From positions 30,760,206-30,824,205 of the forward strand of contig NC_045139.1 of NCBI RefSeq assembly GCF_008831285.2: a DNA stretch of 64,000 nt, in the 5' to 3' direction. The stretch is from Nymphaea colorata. Taxonomy: Eukaryota > Streptophyta > Magnoliopsida > Nymphaeales > Nymphaeaceae. This document shows positions 12,121 through 33,424 of the stretch, in pieces. The position numbers and the translations under genes were made by a program. Under the pieces are notes generated by a model, which saw only the letters and a list, made by a program, of their open reading frames with translations, searched no databases and was not told where the DNA came from. Positions within the stretch are counted from its first letter, which is position 1, and the number at the start of each line of letters is the position of its first letter.

Positions 12121-20479
<8,359 letters not shown>

Positions 20480-21109
20480 GGCTGCCGATCGATCACTAAC
20501 CCCCTCAACAAACCACAAAAGAAAAAAAAAATTGAAAAAACAGAACACGGTTTGTATTCGAATTTGCTAATGGATTTCTTCCTTGCTCCCTCCGCCTGTT
20601 GCCCTTCTCTCCTCCTCCATCTACAGAGGAATGTGGTGGTGATGGTGGTGGTGGTGGAGGAAGGACGAAGGCGAAGAGGAAGGGAAGGGCGGAGAGAGAG
20701 ACAAGAGGGGGGCCCCTGCTTTTTCCCCCCACCCCCTGACCGGTCAAAGTCAAAGGCCTCATTCGGGTCGAGAAATTGCTATTTTAATTCGCAGGAGAAA
20801 TTCCGCCACAATCACGCGATGCCCTTTCCTTTCCCCTTCAACCGGTGACAGCCTCGTCCGTCCATCTCGTTCATCGGACGGCGATCGTGAGTTCGTGCGG
20901 GCCCCACCGCTCCCCAAAGGTCGTGCTGTCTTCTGCTCATACGGGCGTTCCCTACCGTCGCTTTCGCGTTACCAAATGGCCCACGCTTTTCCACAAATAT
21001 TACGCAGATGGGACCCGGAGAATCGGAGATGAGAAAGAAAGCGGTTCGATACCTCTTTTTTTAATTTAAGTGACACATCCAAAACGTAGTTTTTAGATAA
21101 CCTAAAGGG

Positions 21110-21300
21110 ACCAGGTTTTTAACTCTTTTTTACAAAATCACGTTTTGTCAAAATTGGGTTTTCTTCAAACCTAGTTTTGCTTGCACCCAAACACTCCAAA
21201 AACCAAGTTTTGGATGTAAAACCAAGTTTTACATCCAAAACCTGGTTTTGAAGTGTCACCCAAACACCACATAAAACTTGGTTAAAACCCGGTTTTGTAA
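21110..21300. repeat. Dispersed AACCAAGTTTT / AAACCTGGTTTT repeat, copy 2, with a near-perfect palindrome
   Basis: Within this block, ACCAAGTTTTGGATGTAAAA at about 21202 is followed after a few bases by TTTTACATCCAAAACCTGGT, a near-perfect inverted repeat with arms of about 20 bp. The element resembles the one at 5875-6165 by word content. ACCCAAACACC near 21259 matches the complement of the GGTGTTTGG opening of copy 1. Confidence 0.6.
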
Positions 21301-24211
21301 TGATTTTTTGAAAATCTAGTTTGTATATTTGGATGTCGGCATCCGTATGTATTCCGATCTGTGGGGCCCACACTCCTTTGACTACAGTTATTTAGCAGTT
21401 GCTCATGTATCAAAAAATATAAAAGAAAATTTTTAAACTGTCACTTTGGGATTAGACACGATGGCGGGGCCACGTGGTGACTGATGCGGGCAATTGCCTA
21501 CACTAGTGTCTTAAAATTTATTTATTTTAAATGGGTATCTTTAAACATTTAACCTTACACACATAAGACATAAGTGCCCCACCAGATATAACTATTGTTA
21601 AATGACTACTCTGCAGGCAATTTTTCTGGCTCTGCCAATTCAGATCATGTTCATTATCAAGAAACCAGATGATGTTAAGGACTCGGATCGAGTAATTAGC
21701 AACTATGTTAGATCCGAACAAAATTCCGACTCTAATATCTTTTGGGGTCTTGCCAACTAAATGAAGTTTAGTACTCGTTTAAATTTCAACAAGTAGCCAA
21801 CAAGTATAGAGTAACTGTTGGATCAGAGAAGAGTCAGGCCTATAGTTCGATTCTTGTTAACAATATGTATAAGTCATAACCATAGAAGACTGTACCGGAT
21901 GAGACCTGAGAGGGGCCCGATATCGAGATAAACCTATAAGTCAAATTATAAGATCTGCGACAATACATCGCATGCTTAAGTTACTGAACATATATAATAT
22001 TCTTTTGACCACAAAAACATGGGAATATTCCAAAAACTATGTCATTTTTTAATGCAGTAAATTTATAAGTCAAATTACAGATAAGTGGGGAGACAACAAG
22101 GCTAATCCTTTCAAGCAAAGCTACTTAAAATTCACTATATTTAATCAATAAGGTATTGTGGATGCAAGATTCAATGGGAGGCAACACTGTTGTTTCTCTT
22201 TGTTTTCTTTTACTGTTTATTTTCAATGTTGCTCCGACTAGTTTTCTGACGTTCGATTCACTCCATTAGGGCATGTCTGCCTACCTCAGATCTCATATAA
22301 TTTTGGATCTCAAATCCAAGCACATGAATCTCAAAATCTATAGATGTAAAGATGGGAAATTCTCCGTTCGGGTCCCGTAAACTGTGAATTTATGATTAGA
22401 CTCGGACCTCAAATCCCAAGCCATAAAACATTTCTTAAGGAGGTGTTTGATTACTCTGAATTTGAAATCCATGGGTTTGACTGGAAAGTTTTTGCTGCTG
22501 ATATGACAAAAGATCTATGATAAAATACATGGTTCATGAAACTTAAGACCTTAGGTCGAAGGGGTGAGTGTCTAATCTTAAATCCATGGATCTGAAATCC
22601 CGAGGAACTCAAAGCCGAGGCAATCGAATGCCCCCTTTGGTTGGCTTTGAATTTCTCGTGTCAATTCCAATGTGAACAATTTTGTCTAAAAATCCATCCA
22701 GCCGCGTCGGAATGGCTAAGGCTTTGTTGTTAGTGCCGTAGCCTCACAAAATTAGTTTAATATATATGTTAATGTTTTGATATATTTGATTGTTATACAT
22801 ATAAGTGTTCCAAAAAACTTATAGGTGTTAAATGAGTGCTTCTACTAAAAAAAAAAATTCCGACTCCACTGGTGTTTATTGTCAAAGTAACATTTCATTT
22901 AGCGTGGGCCTAAGTTATAACTACAGCATAAAAGATCTTGGTTCAAGGTCCTTATGCTCGAAACTTGGATAAATTATAAAAGGAATATAATTGATCTCAA
23001 ATCCTTGGATCTCATATTCTCTTCTTTTAGATGAAGGATGGTTTTTTTGGTTCTTTGAGGTAAGATCTAACATATGATTGACTCCAAGTATATTCTTAAA
23101 GCATAGTTGGATCGTTTGTCATCGGAAAAGAATTTCTAGATGGATGTTCGAATGCATTCGATATTCCATCCTTGATTGGCAAGCAGATCTTATGCAAACA
23201 TAAAACACGCGCCAACAATTGAATTCTTGAAGTTCTTCAACTTGAGAAGGTCTTTAAGTCCAACCCTATAACTCGGTAGATGAAGCTTACAATTAGAGTG
23301 ACAAACAATCGAGATCCAGAACCTCAGGTCCAAAACACCCACTATCAGATATTAAAATCCAAACTTCATTTCATGGTACCATACAATTAAACTTGTCCTT
23401 CCTCGGAATTCAGATCTGGTTTCGGATCCACCATGGATCTCAGAGGTTCGAGGCCTGAAAGGCACCCGAAGACCCATTAAGTCATGAACTCAGTTCCTGA
23501 AATCTAAAACAAGATCCCCACTTTCCATTAAGCGAATCGGTTTATATCGATTTTTCTTTTTTTATAATGGTAGGATGTTAACAACTCATTATCCGATGAA
23601 AATCCGAAGGTCTTCTGAGCTACATCGGGACTTCAGTAGGGTATAATACACTTGTCAACTAGAGTGTCGTGATCAAACCTTTAATTGCTAGCTGCAAATA
23701 TCTTAAGCACAAGATTTTATATATTTGGTCGAAAACCCACTAGAAAAATACTTTCAACAACGAGGGAACTATTTGACCAATAAAACTATGAGAGTTTCAT
23801 GCAGGAGCATAAAAGCACTAAGTCAAGTCATAATGGAATATCCTAGAGATATCCTAAACTTAAATGTCACACATTCATGAAATTTGAATTGTTTTATTTA
23901 TACAAGAGCGGATAACATTCCTTTTTGCATTTTAATCAATGCACAAGAACCTAGGTTCAAACTCCCTTACGACTTTTGTTTAAAGTTCACGTCGAGCATA
24001 TGCTCTTGCTTATTCCTAATTCTGGCGTTGAATCAATATTAATTTACGTCAATCGAAGACTTAAAGCAAACAGCGTTATGTGCCAAAGTGCCTAATTCTA
24101 TTACGAAAGATCATCAATGACTAAGAATCTGATGACTCACTAGTAACAAAGTCGACCTTTGATTATTCAATTCTCTACTTCTTCTCTGACCATTCAAATA
24201 AGAACCTAGCA

Positions 24212-24350
24212 CTAGGGCTGCACCCCAGCGGACTAGAGCCCAAGCTTGGCCAACTCGAGCTCGAACTCAAGTCGAGCTCCTTATTGTAAGCTCGAGCTCG
24301 ACTCGACTACACAAAATCGAGTATGAACTCGACTCGTTTAACTCATTTAG
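24212..24350. mobile_element. Fragment of GAGCTCGAGCTCG-type hAT-like element
   Basis: The segment is dense in CTCGAGCTCGAACTC, GAGCTCGAGCTCGACTCGAC and AACTCGACTCGTTTAACTC. These words match the better preserved element at 37280-37795. No terminal repeat pair or target duplication could be assigned. Confidence 0.55.
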
Positions 24351-25329
24351 GTGTCTCAGCATGTCCCGTTCTAGTTAACCTGAGACCCCTTTTTGTTTGG
24401 TTGACTGCAAAAAGTCAAGCCCGCATTGGAAAAATAAAAAAATGTAAGAACTGATTATAATCAAAAGACAGCCCCTTAAATGAAATTTTCCTTAATTTTC
24501 AAATGACAGGCTTCATTGAATTTAAAAGCCTTAGATATGCTTATGAAGAATAACATTACATTGATATAGACAATATCCACCAAACTCCGGTGCATTGTTG
24601 GACTTTCAGTTTGAATCAGATGGGGATGTCAATAAGATCGTATCGAATGGAACACAAATTTAAATCCAGTTAAAGGTTCAAATTTAAGGCATAACATCAC
24701 AAAATATTGGATTTAGATCCGAATTCGATTTAAATAAATATTTGAGTGATTAATAGTAAGAATTTTTTTTATACGTACATATATCCATACATTTTGAATA
24801 TCCCAGTAAAAGGATTGTCCCTTAATGCTACATTCAAAGACTACAATCACTAAAAACCACAACTGCAGACAATGAAATGCTCATGAATAGCAAAGAAATT
24901 TATTGATTCTACACTTCAGAACCATTAAGCAACCAAATCAGCCAGTTGGTAGGCTAACTTTTCGTCAGACTGCATGCACATGGAAGAGACGAATCCTGGG
25001 TCAAGTCAACCCATAAAATTCGAATTGAAAAACTTATAACTAAGTCTAGTGCTAATATGCATTTAGCATGTGTAATTTCTTTCCAATCGTACATAATACC
25101 AAGTTGATTTCATGTAAATCAAGATTATATATGGAACAAATATAATGGTGTGCTGATTTCTTATGTTAACGTCCGAAATAATATCATATATGTCCCCAAT
25201 GGTTTGGAGTGAGGGTTGGTAGGCAGCCAATTCTATTTCGAGTGTTAAGGATGTCGACCTCTTGTGCTGCAAAAAGGATGTTAGATGGGAGCTTCGGCTC
25301 TGTATTGGGCAGTAGGTATCTCCTGCTCA

Positions 25330-25531
25330 CAGGGGCAGAGCCAGGATTTTCTGTAAGGGCAGGCCAAATGGGGACTAGGTTTTGTGGATTGGATTTGGGT
25401 AGGGCCAAACTGAACTTATATTCAAAAAATACATTAAGACAAAAAAAAATTCAATTTTTACACTAGATTTTTTTTTTTTTTTTTAATTTGGTTGAGGTGG
25501 GGCCATGGCCTAGGCTTTCCCCCCCCCCCCC
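25330..25531. mobile_element. Non-autonomous element starting CAGGGGCAGAGCCAG, poly-C right end
   Basis: The left end CAGGGGCAGAGCCAGGATTT matches the hAT-like terminus seen elsewhere in the window. The body runs through GGGCCAAACTGAA, AAAAATACATTAAGAC and GGGGCCATGGCCTAGGC, and stops in a C13 tract. Copies at 51905-52097 and 52153-52354 share the same order of motifs and the same C-rich end. The expected right inverted terminus is missing, so this copy is probably truncated. Confidence 0.7.
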
Positions 25532-26352
25532 AACTAAGAATAAGTAAAAGTAATGCATGCACAGTTATAATTCACCATGAGCTTGCAAGATGTTAAAGAA
25601 TGAAACCAACTAGGTGCAATAGCCAGTATAGACATGAATGCCTTAAAACTTGATGGTCCGTAGCGTTTATAGAAAAGGGAAAAATCTATAATTAAGGGTC
25701 ACATTTTATCAACTTTGGACGTAATTATCAAAAAATTAATGCTTGAAAAGCTTACAAAATTGCAGATAACTGCCCAAGTTTACAAAAAAGAAAAATCACA
25801 AGAATATATTTCACGAACTGAAACTCCGAAAGCATTAGAATATATCTAAAAAAGCATTTTACTCGTAATACTTAAGTTGCGAGTTGTTCATAATCCACAC
25901 TTTTTTTGGGGTCAGTTTGTTCATGATTTCGCCTTTCTTTTACGTATGATTATGAAGATAAATGAGAGGAAGCTGACAGTGCGAGAGATAAGTAATTGTT
26001 GAACAATTATATATAGCTAATTTTGTTCGCCCTATTCTTGCTATTAGTAAAGGTGTTTCACTCAACTCTTAGCTCCCAACCAGCCTTGAAAATCTAAAAT
26101 GAACCAGAAAAGTAGTTTATAAGTAAGCAACTTATCAGAATGTGCAGAATTGCAGTTAGGTTAATTATCGATATGTAAGGCAAATTTTAGTTCTACTTTT
26201 TTTATTATTTTGGTATGTTTTTATTAATGGTTTCTAACGTTAACAATATAAATATTTTTTTGTTGACTAAAATAATAATCAAGATCCTCAGGAATATATA
26301 TATAACAAAAAAGTTGGACAGGAGTTGAACAATTCAGCTTGTGATCAGGAAC

Positions 26353-26582
26353 GGGGCTTTAGGTTGTGTTTGTTTCACCGTGGATCTCCGATCTACAGTG
26401 ATCTGAGATCCTTCAATCTCAGATACATGAATTTATGAACAGACCACCATGCATCCGACCTTAAATCTGTGGTTTTTAACATGTTAAATTAATGCTACAG
26501 TGATCTTCAGTTTGATTTCTCAAAACACATCCTTTTATGCAGCATCAGATTTTATATCTGAAGCTATCAAATGCAATCTTAA
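26353..26582. repeat. Dispersed GATCTGAGATCC-rich MITE-like repeat
   Basis: It opens GGTTGTGTTTGTTTCACCGT and proceeds through GATCTGAGATCC, CATGCATCCGACC, CTTTTATGCAGCATCAGA and GAAGCTATCAAATGC. A second copy at about 33072-33282 has the same order (GATTTGAGATCACC, GATCCGGCC, CTTTTAATGCAGCCTCA, GAAGCTACCAAACACTACC). Related words occur at 22263-22620 and 53395-53560. The GTGTTTG start and its mirrored CAAACAC end suggest a MITE. Confidence 0.55.
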
Positions 26583-27342
26583 GAAGTTTTGATAAAGTTT
26601 TTTTTTCTAAAGAATTTTCTGCGACGAAGCTCAATACATTAAGAAATAAAAAAACTAAAAATTAGAAAAAGTAAATGAGAAACTAATAAAAAGTGAAAAA
26701 ATCATCAAAAAACAAGAAAATTTTGTGAGATATTTGCTTTTGCCGAGATTTTCAAAATCTCACGAGATTTTCAAAAATACATTCTGGAAATAATTATTCA
26801 AAATGTTGAAGAGCTTGATTACGATGCCTTAGTATTTAGTTTATGAATACATTTAATTGCTTAGGATATCATATTGTATGCAACCATCGATAGTAGGAAT
26901 TTGAGTTCCAAGGACCTTAGATCTCAGGATCTCAATTCATGATTTAAAACATTCATTTGAACTTGATGGATCTATGGGGCGCCTTCCAATTCTTGGGCCT
27001 GAGATCCATGGTGCATCAAAAACCAACATTTGAATTCCGAGGTTGGCCAAGTTTCTAAGGTACCATGAAATCTAGATTGGAAAGATGTAGAGATCCCAAA
27101 GATTTGAGATCAATTCCATTATGATTATGGATACAACTACCCAAGTTTCAAATACAAGGACCTTAAATTCAGATCCTTTGGGTTTCAGAAACTGAGGAAC
27201 TCAAATGAACTCTGAAATTTGAATTGAAGTAGGAAGAAAATGATAGAGGAAAAAAAAAAATCATCAAACAAGCTTCATACAAAGTGGGATAATCCCCTCG
27301 TTTAGAAGAAAATAGGGTGACAAATCTTGCTGTAAAGTTCCT

Positions 27343-27600
27343 GTTTGAGGAGCTGAACAGTTGAGGAAAACACACTTACTAAGAACATGGGGCGAATTCT
27401 GATCAATAATTCATTTGGGCAGGCCAAACACAGCTCATATTTGTCATAAGCTTCGAGCTTGTTCAAGTTATATATGCACATGGTTTCTTAAGATTTTGTT
27501 TAATTATGAGTAGTTCGACCAATATATTGAGCTGAACTGAAACTCGAGCGATGATCATAAACTTAACTTCAGCTCGAAATCATTTGTTCATGAGTTTATC
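27343..27600 (+). repeat. Dispersed duplicate, copy 1 (second copy at 38361-38625)
   Basis: The block runs through AGTTGAGGAAAACACACTTA, ACATGGGGCGAATTC, AATTCATTTGGG, CACATGGTTTCTTAAGATTT, ATTATGAGTAGTTCGACCAA and CTCGAGCGATGATCATAA. The same chain in the same order appears 11 kb downstream. It codes for nothing recognisable and is a transposon fragment or segmental copy. Confidence 0.75.
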
Positions 27601-30479
27601 AATTCAGTAATGCTTTTTGAACAAACAATTGATACAGGCCCAAACACAGCCCAGGATGGTTCATTATATACGAACCAAGTTGAACCAGTCTAATTCACAA
27701 ATTTGAAGCTTAAACTAGAAACCTTATGTTGCAAAATTTCCATTTTATGTATTAGCATTTGGTAGTACCTAGGAAACAGATATCAATGAAAAGAACAACG
27801 TATATCACCAAGCAAGTAGATGTATTACAATGGAGTTTGGTTGCCTGTTCATGAACTTTTACGAGTATTCAGTTTAGGCCCATATGAAACAATTCGAGTG
27901 CATGAGCACGTGAGACGTTCATTTTCCGGCGACAAGATCGAGTCTTCATCTTTCACCTCACTGTTTTATGAGATCACGTAACTCTTTAGACGATAACAAA
28001 TTGAATCCAATGCCCACTTGTTGAAACATGAGGATAGACATGAGAATCCAACTCATGAATCTGAACCCAACATGGCCACTGTCCAGACCGTTGGCCAGAG
28101 AAAGCAGCTACCCACCGCTGTAGAAAAGTGCTTTCAACCATTGGGCTACCGGCGGAGCTAAAGCTGCAAGTCGTTGGCTGGGCCATGCCGGCCCATGCAA
28201 ACCGGAGGCCATCAGTATGTAAGTTGAAGAATGGCAGGTGCGATACCCCGACACACCAAAATCAGGCCTTATACTCTCTGAGGGATAAGGAGTTGGGTGA
28301 AAGCTTTGCCGCTCCTCTACTTGGCATCGTCCATGGGCCAAATTCTACCGTCGGCCCATGCTACTGGGGCGAGGTAAGGCTGGGGTGGCTGGGGTTGCCA
28401 TAGACAACCTCCCATTGGCCTAGTACGGATTGTCACTGACTCGACCACATGGCATGGCTAGAAAATGAGAAGGGCACTTCAGCAAGCGAGAAGCCCAGGA
28501 AATGAGAAGGATGTTTCATTTTTCAAACTATAATTGCTTCTACCTGTAATTGAACCAGGCCTGTAAGGTCAACGTCGTGTTTGGGTAAGAAAACTTCAAG
28601 GACCTTTTCTATCTCAAGCTAATCAATGTGCACTTCTTGGAAATCAGTGAATATACGAAGCAATACATAATGTTGAAGTAGGTAAAATGTGTTGAAAAAC
28701 ATTACATTGCTATAGCTGGTATATATGACCTGCTAACGAGATGATGGAGCCTTCATTAGAAATCACCGAATATTCTTGGATTTGTTCGGATCCAAATATT
28801 TTACTTTTCAATAATTTTTTCAGACCGGTATATTGTATCCGAACAGTGGATCGATCCATATGATTCATTACAAACTTTTTTTTTTTTGTTTGGAATACCT
28901 TTTTTGGGTAAGCAACAGGAATATTTCATCCTACTGCCTAAGAAAAGAGCCGAAGCACCCTTTCACTCCGAGGTATAGGGTTTGTTCTTCAAAATGCTTT
29001 CATGCAACTTAATTTTTAGAGGTACCAACAACTTAGCACTCCATAGTATGTCAAAGTAGCCATGGACCTCGGGGGGAATGTAGGTAAGTGGGGAAGCTTC
29101 GGCCTTTCACTCAATGAGACTAACCTCCCAAATCTGACTTGAGATAGACTAGTTCATTTAACGAGTTGACTTCAGGCCTAAACTTGAACTCAGTTACTTA
29201 ATTGGTCATCTGAGCTCAAGCCATGAGAGCTCAGCTCATTTAAGTTTAATTAAGCATGTTTTGAAAGTAAATGCAATGTTGTTTGCACAAAGAGTTTCTG
29301 ATTCACCAGGTGCAGTTGTTTGTTCAAAACCTTTATACACACACATATATGTATATACAGATCAGCTAAGCTGAAGCAAATAGCTGGCTCAAGAGAGCTT
29401 GCTCCGACCAAACTCAAGTTGGGCCTGCTAGGACTCGAGCCAACTCCAACTCGGCTGGTCAACAACCCAGGACTCGAGCCAACTCCAACTCAGCTCGTCA
29501 GCAGCCCTAGCCACGTGGGTTTCCTTTCTCGAATAGAGGCCCGAATACGGGGGCCCACGTAGATCTGACCTGGATTTTCTTGTCCGAAGCCCGTTTGTTG
29601 CAATCAAACACCTCACATATAAGCCAAGAGAGACGTACTCCAAGCCTCTAGGGTGCACCATGGGCTTACCTCCTTCGCCCGTAATTGTGACAATGGATGT
29701 ACCATGTATAGACAAGCTGAAAGCTTGTCATTGTCCTTTTTCTCTTCTTGCTTTGGTCCCTTCTTTCTTTGGGCAAAAGACTTTCTGAGTCCTAGCGCTG
29801 GCAGGGCATGGCCCAAGGAGGTAAACCCTAAGTGGGTCCAGACAACAACCCCTCACAAGAAAACTGCAAAACGACAGGGTTTAGGACTCAATCTGCAACT
29901 CATGTTTGCACACGAACAATCACTTGAAGCCGCTGTGGTCGGAAATCCACTTTCTAACCTTTTATGCAGTGGACAATTCACATGTGGGCAATTGCCCACA
30001 CAAACGCATATAAGTTGGTTTCTTAGACATGGGTGCCCCCACAGTATTTTACTGGTGTGTTTTAAAGGGTTTATAATCTTTGGAAAGGCTTAAATTTGGA
30101 TTACACATCCCCCTTTTTTCTTCTTTCTCTTTTGTATGTTTCGTTTTTATATTTTGTTTGTACAGTTTGTTCTTGTATTTAGGAGACTTTTTGTCCCCAA
30201 ATTTTGTTACCTATTTCCATTTTATTGGCTCTCTCTTTTATATATATATATATATATATAGCTCTGAGTTCACGCATGCATCCCTACCAAGTCCATGAAC
30301 GCCATATATTATTTCACACTTACATAAGTTTGGCCAGTTGTTACACATGAGGTCGATTTTTTACATATTTCATGATGACAATTTATTAGCTTGCTTGTGT
30401 TTGCTTCTCTGGTTATTAGGAAAGAGTCTGAAAAGCTGCAGATTTGGAGTATCCAATTCTTTTACCTCCTTGGCTTTGA

Positions 30480-30724
30480 GGGAGTGTTTGATAGCCTAGG
30501 ATCTGATATCTGAAGCTGAAGTGAAATCCCTTCTTTGTGGGACGCACATAGTAAACAAACACCAGATTTTACTGTTATATATAAGAAAAACTTTGAAATC
30601 TTATATGGCCAAATCTTCAAATTTGAAGTCTGGCAGGAACGAGGGTCTGACTTCAAATCCTCGTTTGAGCCCTTTAATATCTCAAATCACTTTAGGTCTC
30701 GGATCTGAATTAAACAAACGCCCC
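30480..30724. mobile_element. MITE-like element with GGGxGTTTG inverted termini
   Basis: The left end reads GGGAGTGTTTGATAGCCTAG. The reverse complement of the right end reads GGGGCGTTTGTTTAATTCAG, and each continues into GATCTGA or GATCCGA. The 245-bp element lacks coding capacity. No convincing target duplication is visible. It shares GATCTGATATCTGAAGCTGA words with the 26353 family, so the two may be related. Confidence 0.55.
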
Positions 30725-32613
30725 TTAAAAGCTTTTTGTTGAAAGTTTAGTGATAAGGTAAAGTTTTGTTGGTGCTTCTGTTTTCACTTAGGTGGTAGAA
30801 ATAATCCTCCTGCCCACCAGACTGCCCACCCGAAACCAAAGCTTTGTTGGTTGTGGGTTTTTTTTTCCCTTGAAAGCTCCAATTGAAAGCAAACTTTTCC
30901 ATGCATATTGTGGTGGAAACATTTCAAACAAAAGTAGCTGGAACTTTTATCTCTGACATTTTTTTCCCTCGCCGCGCTGTATCAATTCCCCTAACAAAAG
31001 GAATCACTTGGGCCCATCATCCGTTGAAAGTGTGAAAAATCATGGAGCTGTCGTATCTGTCGCAAACATGAAGTTCGCAATTAGAATGATACAAAAGATC
31101 AAAAGTTACATCGTCTTTTGTTGGATCATAAATCCCCAAAATCGCGATTTGTTTGTCCAACCCTTGACTCAACCATAACAGACGCTGAATAATTGGAGAA
31201 TCACTTGCTGCAAAAATGTTTGCGAAATGGCCCTTGCCTTTGTAGTGTTTTTGCAATTTAATGACCATTTTTGGTGACCTTTGCCGAATGCTAGTTCAAC
31301 CGCTCGACCTTTTCAAAAGAGAGGCCAGTATTAAACCCTTGTAAAGTTTTGGCAGAACCCTTCCAAGCAGTTTTATTCTGTTTCAATCGACCAATTTGAA
31401 TCGAATCAATTGAATCAATCTTTACACGATACAATCCAAATGTCAACTTTAAACTAAATATATTAAGATTTTTAATTATTTTATGTATGATTTTCATTTA
31501 TTTTTTACTAATCACAATCGATTCTGTTGTTAAAAGGGAATGGAAGGAGTGTTGACATCTTGGGGCTTGATAAAAGTGGCAAATAATTTAACAAAATGAC
31601 AGCCTTTGTAAGTCCAAAACATAATTTATGCAAGAAGGTGTTTTTGCATCGAAAATATAATAGTTGAATCTCAAATCCTTATATAATTTTTAAACTCGTG
31701 TTCAAGATTATGAGAATCATTAAACATCATACTTTGTAAAAAATGAAACCTTTTATACAATGAGATCTATGCAAGAAAAAACCTGTCATTTGTTGATCAT
31801 TATGTTATTGGACATAATTTGTTTTATGGAAAACTATGAATTTGACTGTGAAGTTCCAAACAACCAGACATTTTTTCTTTTTTTGGAGAAAAAAGATTAT
31901 GATAAGCCTGCTGGAATTTACAGTTAAGTATCTTAACTTTCTCGTTGCATATTCTCACTTGCATTTAATATATCAATCTTATATATTATGGTACCTAATA
32001 TCTGACACATTTATACATGGCAGGCTCTATTAATACTAGGAAGTAATAAATAATGTCCAAATGGTTTCGAAAGTACCGCCATGATATAAATTTTTCAGCC
32101 CTAGATTCGATCTGAGCAACAGCAAATTTAACTTAACTAGCACTCCGTGCAACTTGCTAGCCTTGAGTGCTCTTTTATATGTAATAAATTGGATTCTAGA
32201 TGGACCCAGATTCAGATGCAAAATTGTTTATGAAACCACATTCAATTTTTAATTGAAACCACAAAATTGTTTATGGAATTGTATCACATAATTCGGACCA
32301 TTGAGAACTACAGCTTCTTTATTATAAGCCTAATCAGTTAATTACGATAATCTCACTAATGCCGTCGCAGCGTTTTAGAATTTATAGTTTTTGACGTACC
32401 CATAACAGATTGTTACCATCCAACGAATACTTTGTTACATGGTTTTATGAATCTACCCAAGTTTTGTCGCAGTTTTGCTGAGCAAACATAATTATACCGA
32501 GATTTCTGAAACAAGATCATGATATTCTTGAACAATGTGTTGTAAATAATACATGTTATAGAACACATTGTTCTTAACATGTACCCTTTTAAGGATGGAT
32601 AAATCACTTGATC

Positions 32614-32784
32614 TATTAGCGGAGCCAGAAATTTTGGCTGGTGGGGGCACGAGTTCAATAGCGGTAAGGGGCACCTGTATATATAAACAACCAAATATAT
32701 GAAATTATTAACATAAAAATAAGTAAAGTTTGTGAGGTTGGTGTAGGCAACTGCCCACACTACCACCATGTGGCTCCGCCACTG
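32614..32784. mobile_element. hAT-like MITE with 8-bp target duplication
   Basis: The right terminus TGGCTCCGCCACTG is the reverse complement of CAGTGGCGGAGCCA. The left terminus TATTAGCGGAGCCA keeps AGCGGAGCCA. The flanks are ACTTGATC (32606-32613) and ACTTGATA (32785-32792), an 8-bp target duplication with one mismatch. Duplication length and terminal sequence fit hAT elements. At 171 bp it has no transposase and must have moved with an enzyme supplied in trans. Confidence 0.85.
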
Positions 32785-33071
32785 ACTTGATACTTGATTT
32801 TATTGATTTTATTTGTAAAACCTTTCCAAGAACTGCGGCCAACTTTGTTGAAGTTTTTCAGATTGTTGGGATTTGAACTCACGACAACTCGTTCATCGAC
32901 TAATACTGATAGATTAGGTTCGCGAGATCCCATCGAAAGCACCAACAACTATGCCTCGTGGTTAAATCATGATGGAAAAGATCTGGCCAGTGAAATAAGA
33001 GAGAAAATCTAAAGTAGAGGGCCTCGCCCTCAGCAGGTTTTTACTGGAAAAAGAGAGAAAATCACATTGTA

Positions 33072-33282
33072 TAGTGATTTGAGATCACCAGAATCTCATA
33101 TCCATAGATTTAAGGTCAGACACTCCCACGATCCGGCCTTTGATCCATGGTTTTTTACATGTAACGTAGATTTAAGATTCGTGCTGCTAAGATCCACTAT
33201 CGGTTTAAACCAATGATCTTATAGTGCACATCTTTTAATGCAGCCTCAAATACGAGATCCGAAGCTACCAAACACTACCGAA
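33072..33282. repeat. Dispersed GATCTGAGATCC-rich MITE-like repeat, second copy
   Basis: This copy keeps the right end GATCCGAAGCTACCAAACAC, which mirrors the GTGTTTGGTAGCTTCGGATC start expected of the family. The internal order matches 26353-26582. The left end is eroded. Confidence 0.55.
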
Positions 33283-33375
33283 AGAAGATCTTATTCATCA
33301 ATATGATCAAACTAAATCGCCCAAAAATAAGTTCAATAAAAAAAAAAAAACATTGAAAAGTGAGTAATGGGCTGA

Positions 33376-33424
33376 CATGTGTGCATGTGTGTGTGTGCAT
33401 GTGTGTGTGTGTGTGTGTGTGTGA
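33376..33424. repeat. (GT)n microsatellite
   Basis: A GT array of about 49 bp with GC-AT interruptions in its first half and a pure tract in its second. Confidence 0.95.

Noticed and set aside
20620-20760. GGT/GGA-rich open frames on both strands upstream of the kinase
   Set aside because: Low-complexity leader or promoter sequence; the frames have no homology and are not needed for the kinase.
32850-32960. Box-B-like GGGATTTGAACTC on the reverse strand suggesting a tRNA
   Set aside because: No acceptor stem or anticodon arm can be formed and the possible box A is too far away.
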